Part shown: in pieces, positions 1-9,600 of the stretch
Position numbering within the stretch: the first letter of the stretch is position 1
Layout of the letters: each line of letters opens with the position of its first letter
Assembly: GCA_016872725.1 (NCBI GenBank)
Contig: VGZC01000001.1
Coordinates: forward strand, 62,001 to 126,000
Source of the DNA: Planctomycetota bacterium
GTDB lineage: Bacteria; Planctomycetota; Planctomycetia; Pirellulales; Pirellulaceae
DNA: 64,000 nt
Direction: 5' to 3'
Program-made: the position numbers and the translations under genes
Notes under the pieces: generated by a model
The model's database searches: none
Told to the model about the DNA's origin: nothing
Seen by the model: only the letters and a program-made list of their open reading frames with translations

Positions 1-169
1 GATCGGCCGCCGCGTGGCTCGCCGCGCGAAGGGCCTCGTCGCAATCCTCCCACCGGCTCACCGGATACTCGCCCGGAAGGGACTCGCCCGTCCGAGGATC
101 GACGGCGTGGAACGTCCCCGCCTCGCGCGCCGGCCTCCATTGGCCCGCAATCAACACCGGATGTGACAT
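1..169 (-). CDS. Aldehyde dehydrogenase, N-terminus only (likely 2-oxoglutarate semialdehyde dehydrogenase)
   Basis: Only the first 56 residues lie in the window; the gene runs off the left edge. The N-terminus reads MSHPVLIAGQWRPA, then a segment containing VDPRTGE and LPGEYPVS, and ends in a run of small residues. This is the opening of the NAD(P)-dependent aldehyde dehydrogenase family, and the GEYPVS-type stretch resembles 2-oxoglutarate semialdehyde (2,5-dioxovalerate) dehydrogenases. The catalytic Cys and Glu lie outside the window. It follows an FAH-family dehydratase on the same strand by about 100 bases. In the known oxidative pentose pathway a 2-keto-3-deoxy-pentonate dehydratase makes the semialdehyde that this enzyme would oxidise to 2-oxoglutarate. 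Family assignment is firm for such a short piece; the substrate is inferred from context. Confidence 0.72.
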   Translation of the reverse strand, partial: MSHPVLIAGQWRPAREAGTFHAVDPRTGESLPGEYPVSRWEDCDEALRAASHAAAD

Positions 170-271
170 GAATCGGACACCTCGTCGGAACACGCCCCCC
201 GGAACCCATCCCCGGTCCGACCGAACGAACCGCGGCCGCAATACCCCGTCGCCGTCGCACCCTCCCGCGCC

Positions 272-1150
272 TCAATCGAGGGCAATCGTCGGACTGTCCT
301 GCACGATCGGATTGCGAAGCTCGCCGATGCCGTCCACGTGGATCACCACGACGTCTCCGGGTTCGAGCGTGAAGGAACTGTCGGGAACGATCCCCGTGCC
401 GGTGAGCAGGAACGCGCCGTGCGGGAACCGGTTGTCGCGGCCGAGCCATCCGACCAGGTCCTCGAAAGTCCTCGCCATCCGCGCGATGGTCGTATGGCCG
501 GAGAAGGCCGTCGCGTTATGCCGGATGATCCGCATGCCGATCCCGATCGCGTCCCGATCGGGCATCCCCTCGGGAAGCGTGACGCACGGGCCGAGCCCGC
601 AGCATTGGTTGTGGACTTTGGCTTGGGGCAGATAGAGCGGGTTCTCGCCCTCGATGTCGCGGGAACTCATGTCGTTCCCGATCGTGTAGCCCGCGATCCG
701 GAGTCGCGAGGTAAGGACGAGCGCGAGTTCGGGCTCGGGGACGCTCCACTTCGCGTCGGCGCGGATCCGAAGCGGCTCGCCGGGCCCCGACACGCGATGC
801 GGCGTCGCTTTGAAGAACAACTCGGGTCGCGGTGATCGGTAGACGCGATCGTAACAGGATGCCGCCGCCTCCGATTCCTCCATCCGCGCCGCCTGGCTGC
901 GCTGGTATGTCACGCCCGCCGCCCAGACCTCCTGTTGGTCGATCGGAGGAAGCAGGTGGACATCCGCGCGCCGAAGCCGGTGCGCATCGAGCCGGTGGGA
1001 GAAGATCGTGTCGACGGGATCGGCCGATTCGAGGATCCGGTCGAGGGCAATTCCGGCGCCGTGCGGGTCGCCGATCGGGACGATATGGTCGTCCTCGAGA
1101 ACTCCGCATCCAGTCGATCCATCGGGCGACCGGTATTTGACAAGTTTCAT
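272..1150 (-). CDS. FAH-family dehydratase, 2-keto-3-deoxy-pentonate (arabinonate/xylonate) dehydratase-like
   Basis: A 292-residue fumarylacetoacetate hydrolase superfamily protein. The metal-ligand motif EPELALV is present near residue 135. A second block, [20 protein letters not shown], is the signature seen in 2-keto-3-deoxy-D-arabinonate dehydratases rather than in true fumarylacetoacetases. The expected reaction is Mg-dependent dehydration of 2-keto-3-deoxy-pentonate to 2-oxoglutarate semialdehyde in the cytoplasm. The ATG is preceded by GGGAG at 8 bases. It sits 67 bases after the PanF-like symporter and about 100 before the aldehyde dehydrogenase, all on one strand, so the three probably form a sugar-acid catabolic unit. 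The exact pentonate cannot be read from sequence. Confidence 0.82.
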   Translation of the reverse strand: MKLVKYRSPDGSTGCGVLEDDHIVPIGDPHGAGIALDRILESADPVDTIFSHRLDAHRLRRADVHLLPPIDQQEVWAAGVTYQRSQAARMEESEAAASCYDRVYRSPRPELFFKATPHRVSGPGEPLRIRADAKWSVPEPELALVLTSRLRIAGYTIGNDMSSRDIEGENPLYLPQAKVHNQCCGLGPCVTLPEGMPDRDAIGIGMRIIRHNATAFSGHTTIARMARTFEDLVGWLGRDNRFPHGAFLLTGTGIVPDSSFTLEPGDVVVIHVDGIGELRNPIVQDSPTIALD

Positions 1151-1217
1151 GCCTCACGCTCCCGCAACGCCGGAAACGGAACGCGGCTCGCGACGGCGCG
1201 CCGCTCCGCGGGCCTCA

Positions 1218-3572
1218 TCATTGCGCATGGAAGTACTTCCGCACAAGGTGTGCCGGCGGCGGCGAGGTCAGCGGCGTGATGACCAGCGCGGCCGCGAACG
1301 AGACGATCAACCCCACGAGGATCGGATCCATGTTCCAGATCTCGTACGGCTTATAAAAACTGCCGTTCCAGTACCAACCCGCCAGGTACATGCCCAGATG
1401 CGATACGAAGCCCGCCAGCATCCCGGCCATGCACCCCGCGCGGTTCGCTCGGGGCCAGTAGATGGTGAAGACGATCGGCGCCAGGAAACAGGCCGCCAAG
1501 CCGCTCCCCGAATAGACGATGATGTCCTGGAGGAATTGGGGCGGGTGGATCGCGCCGAGCAGCGCGGCGAGCCCGATCACCAACGTCACGAGATGGCTCA
1601 TGCGCCGGATCGACGATTCGGACACGTTCGGATTCACGTTCCGCTGGTAGATGTCCCGGACAAACGCCGACGAGACCACGAGGAGATAGCTGTCGACGGT
1701 CGACATCACGGCCGCGAACGGCGCGGCGATCAGCAGGCCCGCGAGCCACGCGTGGCCGATCGACTCGGTCAACAAGACGGCCATCCTCGGCATCACCCGG
1801 TCCGATTCCAGGTCCATTCCGGGCATCAGCAACCGAGCGCAGCAGAAGATCATCACAAGGGGGAGGTAAATCAGCGAGAAATAGACGGTCACCGTGATGA
1901 CCGCTCGGCGAAAGGTCACCGTGTTCTTGAACGCCATCAGGCGGAGCATCAGGCCGGGGTGGCCCGATCCGGCGATCGCCCACATGAAGAAGAACGAGAT
2001 CGCCAGCGAGATCGGCAGGAACCCGGGATTCGAGGCGGCGACGGGGCCCGAGACGCCGGCCTCGCGGCGCGCGGCGCCGTCCGCGCTCCACGCGGCGTCG
2101 ATCCGCGTCACCGTGCCTTCGACGACGCGGACGGGACCTTCGAACGCCGCGCCCGGCTCGGCCGCCGCATGCAACCGATAGTCGCCCGGCTCGAGCGCGA
2201 ACCAACCGATCGGTCCTTCGATCGTCCTCCACTCCACCATCCGACCGTCCGGCCCGTCGATCGTTACGTCGACGGCCCGATCCCCGGAACGGCCGGTTGA
2301 CGGCAGGCGAAGTTCGATCGTCCCCGGGCGGCGCGGGAGGGTCGGCGGAACGGGGCCCGGTCCCGTGACATAGGTTCCCCTGCGTCCGGCGCCGGATACG
2401 AATTCCCGCACGCACATCAGGTCGATGACCGCGTCGGGGAACGCCGTCGTATTCCAACGGCGGTCGAGCCAGAACGTGCGGCGCGGAATTCCCGGCGGCG
2501 CCGAGGCCCCGAGTCGATCCTCGAACGCATCGGCGTCGCGCGAAACGCGCAGCCGCGCGACCTGTTCCTCGATTTCGACCGGATCGGTCAATTCAACCGC
2601 CCGGACGTAGGGAATCGCCTTCGCGCCGATCGGGATCGTGATGTCCCCCGAGATCCGAAACAGGCGGATCGACCGATCCTCCGAACCCGCCAGCGCAACC
2701 CAGGGTGAAGCGACCGCGATCGACCGATCGCTCGCCTCGGCCAATTCGACGCGCAGCAGGACGAATCGCGGCGGCGCCCGCTCGGCCAGTTTCCGCGTTC
2801 CGGCCGCGAGCCCGCCGACCTGATGAAGGGCGAGCGGCAACATGATGACGACCCCGGCCGCCATGACCATTCCCTGCATGACGTCCGTCCACACCACGGC
2901 ATGGAATCCGCCGTATGTCGTGTAGGCGATCACGGTCACCGCGAAGCAGAGGAGGCCGAGCAAGTATCCGGGATCAACGCCCGGCACGAGATGGCCGATC
3001 CCGCGCCAAAGCCCGTTCGCCAGCGTCCCGAACAGGCCGACATCGCCCAGGAGCGTGCGGAGGATCTCGCCGCCCGACTTGAACTGCGCCACCAGATTGA
3101 ACGCGATGAAAAAGACGATCAGCATGACGGACAGGAGGCCCAGTCCGCGGCTCTCGAACCGATCCCGCAGCACATCGGGGATGGTGATGGCGCCCGATCG
3201 GCGAGCGACCTGATTGAGTCGCTTTCCCAGCAGGCCCATCGAACAGATGGGAACCACCATGTAGCTGGCGATCCAGAGCGCGAGAATCCAACCGTGCGTG
3301 TAGATCTTGGAGGGGAAGCCCATGAACGTCCCGCCCGACGCGCTCGTCGCGGCGAACGTCAGAGCGAAGGCCCAGGTTCCCAGACTCCGGCTCCCCAAGA
3401 AGTACTCGCTCACAAAGGACCGCGACCGCAGCACCTTGCCCGCCATCCAGGCGAGGATGAACACGCCGATCATGTAGGCGACAAACGCGGCCAGTGCTCC
3501 GAACGAACGCGACGTCGCCAGCAGGGGCACACACGGTATCGATGCGAACAGCGGGCCGACCGGGTTATCCAT
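1218..3572 (-). CDS. PanF-like sodium:solute symporter with a large internal soluble insertion
   Basis: A 784-residue member of the sodium:solute symporter (SSS) family, far longer than the roughly 480 residues of PanF. Family hallmarks are SEYFLGSRSLGTWAFALT near the start and AAPFAAVMSTVDSYLLVVSS in the second half. Between them, about residues 270 to 514, lies a hydrophilic segment of some 245 residues with no transmembrane helices, placed where PanF has a short loop after VGGL. Its last part reads like a beta-sandwich. The start at 3572 overlaps the end of the YhdT-like gene by 8 bases, so the pair is translationally coupled. An alternative upstream start would fall inside that gene. Substrate is unknown; the downstream dehydratase and dehydrogenase suggest a sugar acid rather than pantothenate. 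Confidence 0.85.
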   Translation of the reverse strand: MDNPVGPLFASIPCVPLLATSRSFGALAAFVAYMIGVFILAWMAGKVLRSRSFVSEYFLGSRSLGTWAFALTFAATSASGGTFMGFPSKIYTHGWILALWIASYMVVPICSMGLLGKRLNQVARRSGAITIPDVLRDRFESRGLGLLSVMLIVFFIAFNLVAQFKSGGEILRTLLGDVGLFGTLANGLWRGIGHLVPGVDPGYLLGLLCFAVTVIAYTTYGGFHAVVWTDVMQGMVMAAGVVIMLPLALHQVGGLAAGTRKLAERAPPRFVLLRVELAEASDRSIAVASPWVALAGSEDRSIRLFRISGDITIPIGAKAIPYVRAVELTDPVEIEEQVARLRVSRDADAFEDRLGASAPPGIPRRTFWLDRRWNTTAFPDAVIDLMCVREFVSGAGRRGTYVTGPGPVPPTLPRRPGTIELRLPSTGRSGDRAVDVTIDGPDGRMVEWRTIEGPIGWFALEPGDYRLHAAAEPGAAFEGPVRVVEGTVTRIDAAWSADGAARREAGVSGPVAASNPGFLPISLAISFFFMWAIAGSGHPGLMLRLMAFKNTVTFRRAVITVTVYFSLIYLPLVMIFCCARLLMPGMDLESDRVMPRMAVLLTESIGHAWLAGLLIAAPFAAVMSTVDSYLLVVSSAFVRDIYQRNVNPNVSESSIRRMSHLVTLVIGLAALLGAIHPPQFLQDIIVYSGSGLAACFLAPIVFTIYWPRANRAGCMAGMLAGFVSHLGMYLAGWYWNGSFYKPYEIWNMDPILVGLIVSFAAALVITPLTSPPPAHLVRKYFHAQ

Positions 3573-3936
3573 CGCCGGCCCTCCGCGGTTCGCGGGCTCC
3601 GGACGACGCGACGGGAGTCGGCGGCTCGGTTCGTTCGTCGTGGGGCTCGTCCTCCGGCGCGATTCCCAGATCGCCGTCGCGCATGATCCAACCGCAGAAC
3701 CAGATCGTGAAGAGATTCGTACCGATCCACGGAGCGACGATTCCCCATACGACCCAGTCGGGCATGCCAAGAATGACCGTGAGATCGCTGGGATCGTCGA
3801 GCGGGCGATAGGCGCGGAGGCAGCAGTAGGGGATCGTCCAGAACAGGCAGAGGCACCAGACGGCGGCGATCACCCATGCCTCGCGCCGCGCCGCGAGGAA
3901 GAACGGATCGAACGCGGCCGGCGATCGCGGCGCCAT
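3565..3936 (-). CDS. YhdT-like (DUF997) small membrane protein, symporter partner
   Basis: A 123-residue protein with two hydrophobic segments: one around residues 17 to 40 (WVIAAVWCLCLFWTIPYCCL) and one around 58 to 86. The layout, and the position directly ahead of a PanF-like symporter, match the YhdT/DUF997 family, which sits next to panF in many bacteria and is thought to be an accessory subunit. The stop codon overlaps the symporter start by 8 bases. The start is 20 bases after the tyrS stop. The C-terminal 30 residues are charged and proline-rich. Function of the family is not established. Confidence 0.8.
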   Translation of the reverse strand: MAPRSPAAFDPFFLAARREAWVIAAVWCLCLFWTIPYCCLRAYRPLDDPSDLTVILGMPDWVVWGIVAPWIGTNLFTIWFCGWIMRDGDLGIAPEDEPHDERTEPPTPVASSGAREPRRAGDG

Positions 3937-3956
3937 GGGCGTATTCCCGAGCGTGG

Positions 3957-5234
3957 CTATTCGAAGCGGAGCAGGCCGTAGTTCTTCTTGCCCCGCCGCA
4001 ACACGATGACCGATTCGCCGGCGAGATCGGACAGGTCGAGCACGCGGTCGATCGATTCGATCCTTCGGTTGTTCACGTACCCGCCTCCCTGTTCGACGGC
4101 GCGCCGCGCCTCGCCCTTGCTCGACGCCAGCCCGGCCTCGACGAGCGCGTCGACGATCGTCAGGACGCCCGAAGCGAGCCGTTCGCGCGGCACGGCGCGG
4201 CTTGGCACGTCCGCGAAAATCGAAAGCAACGCGTCGTCGCGCAGGTCGCTGATCTCCTCGCCGAAGAAGATGCGGGTCGCGGCGAGCGCCAGATCGAGGC
4301 CTTCATCGCCGTGGACGAGCCGCGTGAGGTTCTCGGCGAGCCGGCGCTGGCTTGCGCGCGCGGCGGGGTCGGCTTGGCGGGCCGCGTCGAGCGACTCGAT
4401 TTCGTCGCGGGGCAGGTCGGTGAGACGGCGGAGGCAATGGCCGGCGTCCTCGTCCGCGATGTTGTACCAATACTGAAAAAACCGGTAGGCCGACGTGCGC
4501 CGGGCCGATAACCAAACAGTTCCCGATTCGGTCTTGCCCATCTTGGCGCCGTCGGAGCGGGTGAGCAGGGGCCATGTGGCGCCGAAAAGCTGTGTTTGGC
4601 GCATGCGCCGCGCCAGATCGATGCCCGCCGTGATGTTGCCCCATTGATCGCTGCCTCCGCACTGGATGCGGCAACCGTACCGATCGAAAAGCCGGACGAA
4701 ATCGAACGCCTGGAGCAGCATGTAACTGAATTCCGTGTAGCTGATGCCCGCGTCGTCGCGTTCGAGCCGGCTGCGCACCGACTCCTTGGCGAGCATCACG
4801 TTGACCGGAAAATTCTTGCCGACATCCCGCAGAAAATCGAGGTACGTGACGTCGCGCATCCAGTCGTGGTTGTTGACGAGGACGGCGCCCGAATGGTCGT
4901 CGAAGTCGAGGAACCGGCCCATCTGCGCCTGCATGCCCTCGATGTTCGCGCGCAGCGCGTCCATCGACAGCAGATTCCGCTCGTCGCTCTTCCCGCTCGG
5001 ATCGCCGATCATGCCGGTCGCTCCGCCGACGAGCGCGATCGGCCGGTGGCCGGCCGCCTGGAACCGGCGCAGCATGGTCAGGCCGAGCAAACTGCCGACA
5101 TGCAGGCTGTCCGCCGTCGGGTCGAAACCCACATACATCGATTGGCGCGAGCCGAGCAGCTCGACGAGCCGTCCTTCGTCGGTGGCCTGATGGATCAGCC
5201 CGCGCCAGCGCAGGTCTTCCCAAAAACGTTCCAT
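3957..5234 (-). CDS. tyrS: Tyrosyl-tRNA synthetase
   Basis: A 425-residue class I aminoacyl-tRNA synthetase of normal TyrS length. The HIGH-type motif appears as HVGS inside YVGFDPTADSLHVGS. The KMSKS-type motif appears as KMGKTESG. The last 70 residues form an S4 RNA-binding domain (VDALVEAGLASSKGEARR). The enzyme charges tRNA-Tyr with tyrosine. The start codon follows AAGGA by four bases. It lies between ispD upstream and the symporter genes downstream on the same strand, 74 bases after ispD. Confidence 0.97.
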   Translation of the reverse strand: MERFWEDLRWRGLIHQATDEGRLVELLGSRQSMYVGFDPTADSLHVGSLLGLTMLRRFQAAGHRPIALVGGATGMIGDPSGKSDERNLLSMDALRANIEGMQAQMGRFLDFDDHSGAVLVNNHDWMRDVTYLDFLRDVGKNFPVNVMLAKESVRSRLERDDAGISYTEFSYMLLQAFDFVRLFDRYGCRIQCGGSDQWGNITAGIDLARRMRQTQLFGATWPLLTRSDGAKMGKTESGTVWLSARRTSAYRFFQYWYNIADEDAGHCLRRLTDLPRDEIESLDAARQADPAARASQRRLAENLTRLVHGDEGLDLALAATRIFFGEEISDLRDDALLSIFADVPSRAVPRERLASGVLTIVDALVEAGLASSKGEARRAVEQGGGYVNNRRIESIDRVLDLSDLAGESVIVLRRGKKNYGLLRFE

Positions 5235-5308
5235 GGCGTCCTTACAGCGCGTGTCGTCGAATCGTCAAAGTCGCCGGGAGGGCTCTTTCGGCGCGCGCCG
5301 CACGGCGC

Positions 5309-6046
5309 TCAGCGCCACGTGTCTTCCTGAAACGGATGGAGTCCGCCGAGCGTCTTGGGTTTGGGCAGACCCTTGAGCGCGTGGGCCGCGAAACGCAAAT
5401 CCTCTTTCGTCGCGATCTTGAGGTTGAGCGGCGAACCGGTCACGACGGCGATCGGATGGCCGAGCCGTTCGACGAGCTGCGCGTCGTCGGTCGCGTCGAA
5501 CGAACCGCGTCGAGCGTGGGCGTGGATCAAGAGGTCGCGCCGGAAGACCTGCGGCGTTTGTGCTTCCCACAGGCCCTCGCGCGAGACCGTTTCGCGCGCG
5601 AGCTGATCGCCGCCGACCCGTTTGAGCGTGCCCGCGACGGGGATGGCGAGGATCGCCGCACCCGCCTTTTCCGCGGCCGCGAAGACCTGGTCGATCCAGG
5701 CATCGGCGAGGCAAGGCCGCGCCGCGTCGTGGACGGCGACGAATTCGACGTCCTCGCGGACCTTCGCGAGACCGTTCGCGACCGATTCCGACCGCGTCGC
5801 GCCTCCAAGGACCACATCGATTCCCAGGATCGTCGTGTTCGCCGCGAATTTCTGCTGAAATGATTCGCGATCCTCCCGAGCGATCACGAGGATCACCTGC
5901 GCGACGTCGTCGCGGTTCACGAACCGATCGACGCTGTGCAGCCAGACGGCGCGGTTCTCGAGCGGAGCGAACGGCTTCTTGTAGTGCGGGTCGCGGAACC
6001 GACTGCTCTTTCCCGCCGCCGGAAGTATGACTGCGAATCGCGCCAA
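5309..6046 (-). CDS. ispD: 2-C-methyl-D-erythritol 4-phosphate cytidylyltransferase
   Basis: A 245-residue protein with the IspD signatures: the N-terminal nucleotide-binding loop PAAGKSSRF, the VHDAARP block, a TVSREGLWEAQTPQVF block, DATDDAQLVE and a closing GSPLNLKIATKEDL. It forms CDP-methylerythritol from CTP in the MEP isoprenoid pathway. The start is TTG at 6046, chosen because a very strong purine tract (GGAGGGAGGGG) lies directly upstream and the protein begins MARFAVILPAAGK there. No in-frame ATG fits. It heads the minus-strand run towards the left edge. The window also holds uppS, a downstream user of isoprenoid precursors. Confidence 0.95.
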   Translation of the reverse strand: MARFAVILPAAGKSSRFRDPHYKKPFAPLENRAVWLHSVDRFVNRDDVAQVILVIAREDRESFQQKFAANTTILGIDVVLGGATRSESVANGLAKVREDVEFVAVHDAARPCLADAWIDQVFAAAEKAGAAILAIPVAGTLKRVGGDQLARETVSREGLWEAQTPQVFRRDLLIHAHARRGSFDATDDAQLVERLGHPIAVVTGSPLNLKIATKEDLRFAAHALKGLPKPKTLGGLHPFQEDTWR

Positions 6047-6176
6047 GGCCCCCTCCCTCCTCGCCCGGAATCCTCGCGGCCCATTGTGAACAATTGAATC
6101 GAACCGTCAAGCGACCCGTACCGCGCCGGGACCTCGTCGTCGGGCCCGCGAACAGGCCAAGTTGAACCGTAGGTGG

Positions 6177-6201
6177 GCCGCCGGGCCGGCAACCCGGCGG
6201 C
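6177..6201. repeat. Perfect inverted repeat (hairpin)
   Basis: The arms GCCGCCGGG and CCCGGCGGC are perfectly complementary around a 7-base loop. There is no T-tract on either side, so it is not a typical intrinsic terminator. It lies directly beside the dispersed repeat that begins at 6206 and may belong to the same element. Confidence 0.5.
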
Positions 6202-6205
6202 TCGG

Positions 6206-6273
6206 GAAGAGAGACATCTCACGCGGGGCGCTATGAGACGCGGAGGAAACAAGAGTACGAACGCGATTACCCA
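6206..6273 (+). repeat. Dispersed repeat family A, copy 1
   Basis: It shares the blocks GACATCTCACGCGG, AGACGCGG and GAACGCGAT-ACCC, in the same order and nearly the same spacing, with 61530-61593. Its core also matches the reverse complement of 61481-61510. The TCTCACGCGGAGGCG-type core resembles short non-coding repeats scattered in many environmental bacterial genomes. It does not code for a recognisable peptide. Confidence 0.6.
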
Positions 6274-6436
6274 CCATTGGGTCATTGGGGGACCATTTGT
6301 GTACCACGGGGGTAAGTGGGTTGATGCGCCCGGTTGGCCTTGACGCCGTTCGGAGGAAAGCGTACGTACCCACGCCGCAAAGCGGGAGGGCGATGGGGTG
6401 CGCCGAATCGAGTGCGCGGAATCGTCGGAATTGATC

Positions 6437-6465
6437 TTGACCCGTCCCGCGCGGGCCGGTATTTA
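6437..6465 (+). promoter_or_regulatory. Candidate sigma-70 promoter for the secretin gene
   Basis: A -35 hexamer TTGACC at 6437-6442 and a -10 hexamer TATTTA at 6460-6465 are separated by 17 bases. The -10 lies in a short AT-rich patch (TATTTAACG) within GC-rich DNA. Transcription would start near 6472 and give a leader of about 205 bases before the TTG start at 6677. Confidence 0.5.
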
Positions 6466-6676
6466 ACGCACCCCGTTTCCGAAAAACCAAAAAAGCGGAC
6501 CGATCCTCGACCGCCGTTCGAGGGGCGATTTCGGATGCGATAGACCGTCGACAAATTCGAGGCAATACCCTGGCGCGAACGGCAACGGATTGCCGAGACG
6601 CTCGGGCGCGGACGACCATCCCCGATCAGGGACTCCGAGCCGTGGGTACCAGGCATCTCGAAGAAGGAGAACCGCG

Positions 6677-9600
6677 TTGAGAGCGACTGCCCACAAGATC
6701 ACCGAATGCCTCGTTCTGGGCTTCCTGGCGTTCGCCGCGCCCTGGCTCGCGGCATGCGGGGCCGCGTTGTCCTTGTCCGCGGGAACCCACGTCCTCGCTC
6801 AATCGCCGCCCGCACCCGGGCCGTCGGCGCCGCCTTCCGCGCGCGACCTGCTCTTCCGAGCTCGACTCGCGATGCGCGATGGGCGGTTCGACGAAGCCGA
6901 ATCGCTCATCCAACAGGCCGAACGGGCGGGCGTCTCCAACGACCCGCTCATGGGGCGCTACGAGGATTCGCCCGAGAAAGCCCGCCGCACACTCGCGAGC
7001 CTGCGAACGGCGGCCGGAGGACCCGGCGCCGGGTCGCCTCCGATCGGCCCCAATGGTCCGGGCGGCCAGTTTGGCCCGACCGGTCGGCCATCGACCGGTC
7101 AAGGGTCTCCGACCGGTTCCAATGCTCCTGGCGGTCCGGCGGGGACGGCGGCCGGGGCATCGCGGTATTCGAACCCGGACTCTCCTTCCGCGAACCGTTC
7201 GGCGATGCCGGCCGGTGGTCCGTCCTCGATCGGTTCGACCGGTCGTGGATCCGATGTCCTGTTCGCGGCGCGCCGCGCGCTGGCTCAGGGCGATGCGGCG
7301 GCGGCGGCGCGGTATGTCGCGTCCGCCAAGGCCGGGAACGCGACGTACGATCCGAACGGCGATTCGCCGGCAAGGGTGGAGAGCCTGGTCGAGTCGCACC
7401 AGCGGTTCGCGGCGGGCCCGCGGCCCGGCGCCGATCCGAACGTCTTCCATCGCGAATACGCGGAGTTCCTGATGGACCAGGCGGACGCGTTGATCGCCTA
7501 CAACGATCTGGACTCGGCCACAGGCCTCGCGCAGCGCGCTCGGTCGTTGCCCATCGCCTTCCGGCCGTTTGAACGCAATCCCGACGCGATCCTGCAGAAC
7601 ATCGCGGCCCGACGCCGGATGACCCCGGCCACGGCGAACGGTCCATCGGCGCGTCCCGGCGCCGGGTCGCCGGCCGGCGGCGATCTCACCCGATTGCCGG
7701 CCACCGGAGCGGGTGCCGGACAAGAGGACGCTCGGCGATTGGTCGCTCAGGCCCAAATGGAGTTGGAACGGGGAAACCTGCCCGCCGCCCAGCAGCTCGC
7801 CGACCGGGCTCGCGCGATGGACGTCGCGTGGGAACCGAACGAAACGCAGCCATGGCAGGTCTTGTTGGAGGTCGGCAACCGGATGCGGCGCCGGCCGGCA
7901 AGCGACGGCGTGGCGCAAGCCGGTTATGAAGGAGCGCAGGCCTCGGGGACGGGCCAGGCGGAAGGCGCTTTCCCCGTTCGTCAAGGCGCGTACGATCCGG
8001 CGAGCGACCGGACGCGCGTGTCGGCCGCGAGCAACGCGCAGCCGGCGACGGCCGATCCGGCTCGAGCGGCCAACAGCGAGGGGCTGCGCCTCTATCAGGA
8101 CGGCTTGAAGGCGTTGGAGAGCCAGGATCCCGCCGGCGCGATCGAGTTGTTCCGCAAGGCGTGGCGATTCGAGGCGGAGCTCGATCCGGCCACTCGCCAA
8201 CAGTTGAAGGACAAACTGACGCTGATGGGCGCCGCGAATGGGGGACCGCGCGAGGCGAGCGGACCGATCGAGGAGATCAACGCGCGGCAGCAGATCGCCC
8301 AGCAACAGCTCTTTCGGGAGATCAACAACGAACAGCGCGCCGCCGAACAACAACGGATGACCGATCCCAAAGGCGCGCTCAATCGGCTCCAAACGCTCCA
8401 CGCGCGGGTCACCGGGGCCGACATCGACCCGGCCGCCAAACAACAGTTCCTCGCGTTCGTCGAACGCACCATCCGCGAACTCGAAACGTTCATCGATCAG
8501 AACCGGTCCGCGATCGAGCTCGACGAGCGCAATACGAAGGTGCGCGCGGGCATCGAGTCGGATCAGCGGGAACTGGTCGAGGTCCAGGACAAGCTCGCGG
8601 ATATCGTCCAGCAGTTCAACACGCTGATGGAGGAGAAACGGTTCGCGGAAGCGGAGATCCTCGCGAAGCAGGCGAAGGAAATCGCGCCCGATGATCCGGT
8701 CGCGCAGAACCTCGTGTGGAAGAGCAGCTTCGCGCGGTCCGTGATGGCCGACCTCGATATCAAGGAGCAGAAGGAACACGGGATGTTGGCCGCGCTGCAA
8801 TCGGTCGAGGAATCGTCGACGCCGTTCGACGACCGCAAGCCGATCGTGTTCGGCGACCGCGCCCGATGGGATGAGCTCACCCGAAGCCGGCTCCGCATGA
8901 TGCAGCGCGAGAACAAGCGCATGTCGGCCGACGAAATCGAGATCCAAAAGGCGCTCGATACGAAAGTCTCGGTCAACCTGCGCGACGCGCCGCTCCATGA
9001 GGCGCTCAAGACGCTCTGCGACCTCGCGGGCGTTCCCCTGTTCATCGATCCCCACGGACTGGCCGTGGAGACGGTCACCACCGACCAGCCTGTCTCGATC
9101 GAATTGCCGAAGGAGATTCCGCTGCGCAGCGCGCTGAACCTGATCCTGCAACCGCTGCGGTTGAGCTACGTGATCGAGAACGACGTGCTCAAGATCACGA
9201 GCGAGGGGACGCGGGACGCGAAGGTCTTTCCGGACGTCTACTACATCGCCGACCTGGTGATCCCCATTCCGAATTTCATGCCGGGCCATACGATCGGCCT
9301 TCCCGAGGCGATCCGCGAGGCGCACGCGTCGCTCGCCCAGTTCTCCAACGGCGGCATGCCGTTTCCGCTCACCGTCGCCGCGGACGCCGATCAGGCGGCC
9401 CTTCCCGCGTCGGTCCTGGCGCAAACGAACGCGTTCGGCAAGTTACCCCAGTCGCGGGCCCGTCCCATTCGCTACAGCAACAGCCGCAGCGGATTCGGCG
9501 GCGTGACCGAAGCCGACTTCGATCCGCTCATCCAACTGATCACGAGCACGATCTCGCCCGATTCGTGGGAGGACAACGGCGGAAACGGCGCGATCGAACC

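Larger units (their letters stand above)
6047..6676. other. Intergenic region between divergent ispD and secretin genes
   Basis: About 630 bases without a convincing gene. It contains a perfect 9-bp-arm hairpin (6177-6201), one copy of a dispersed repeat (6206-6273), a sigma-70-type promoter (6437-6465) and the roughly 200-base leader of the secretin mRNA. Translated frames through it lack family matches and conserved starts. Confidence 0.6.

Noticed and set aside
1218-3770. An 850-residue version of the PanF-like symporter starting at 3770
   Set aside because: The first 66 residues are Arg/Ser-rich and fall inside the YhdT-like gene. The start at 3572 overlaps that gene's stop and begins the conserved protein.
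6626-9424. A 932-residue open frame antisense to the secretin gene
   Set aside because: The sense strand encodes an intact secretin with signal peptide and family motifs. The antisense frame is rich in Arg and Gly with no family match, a normal by-product of GC-rich third positions.
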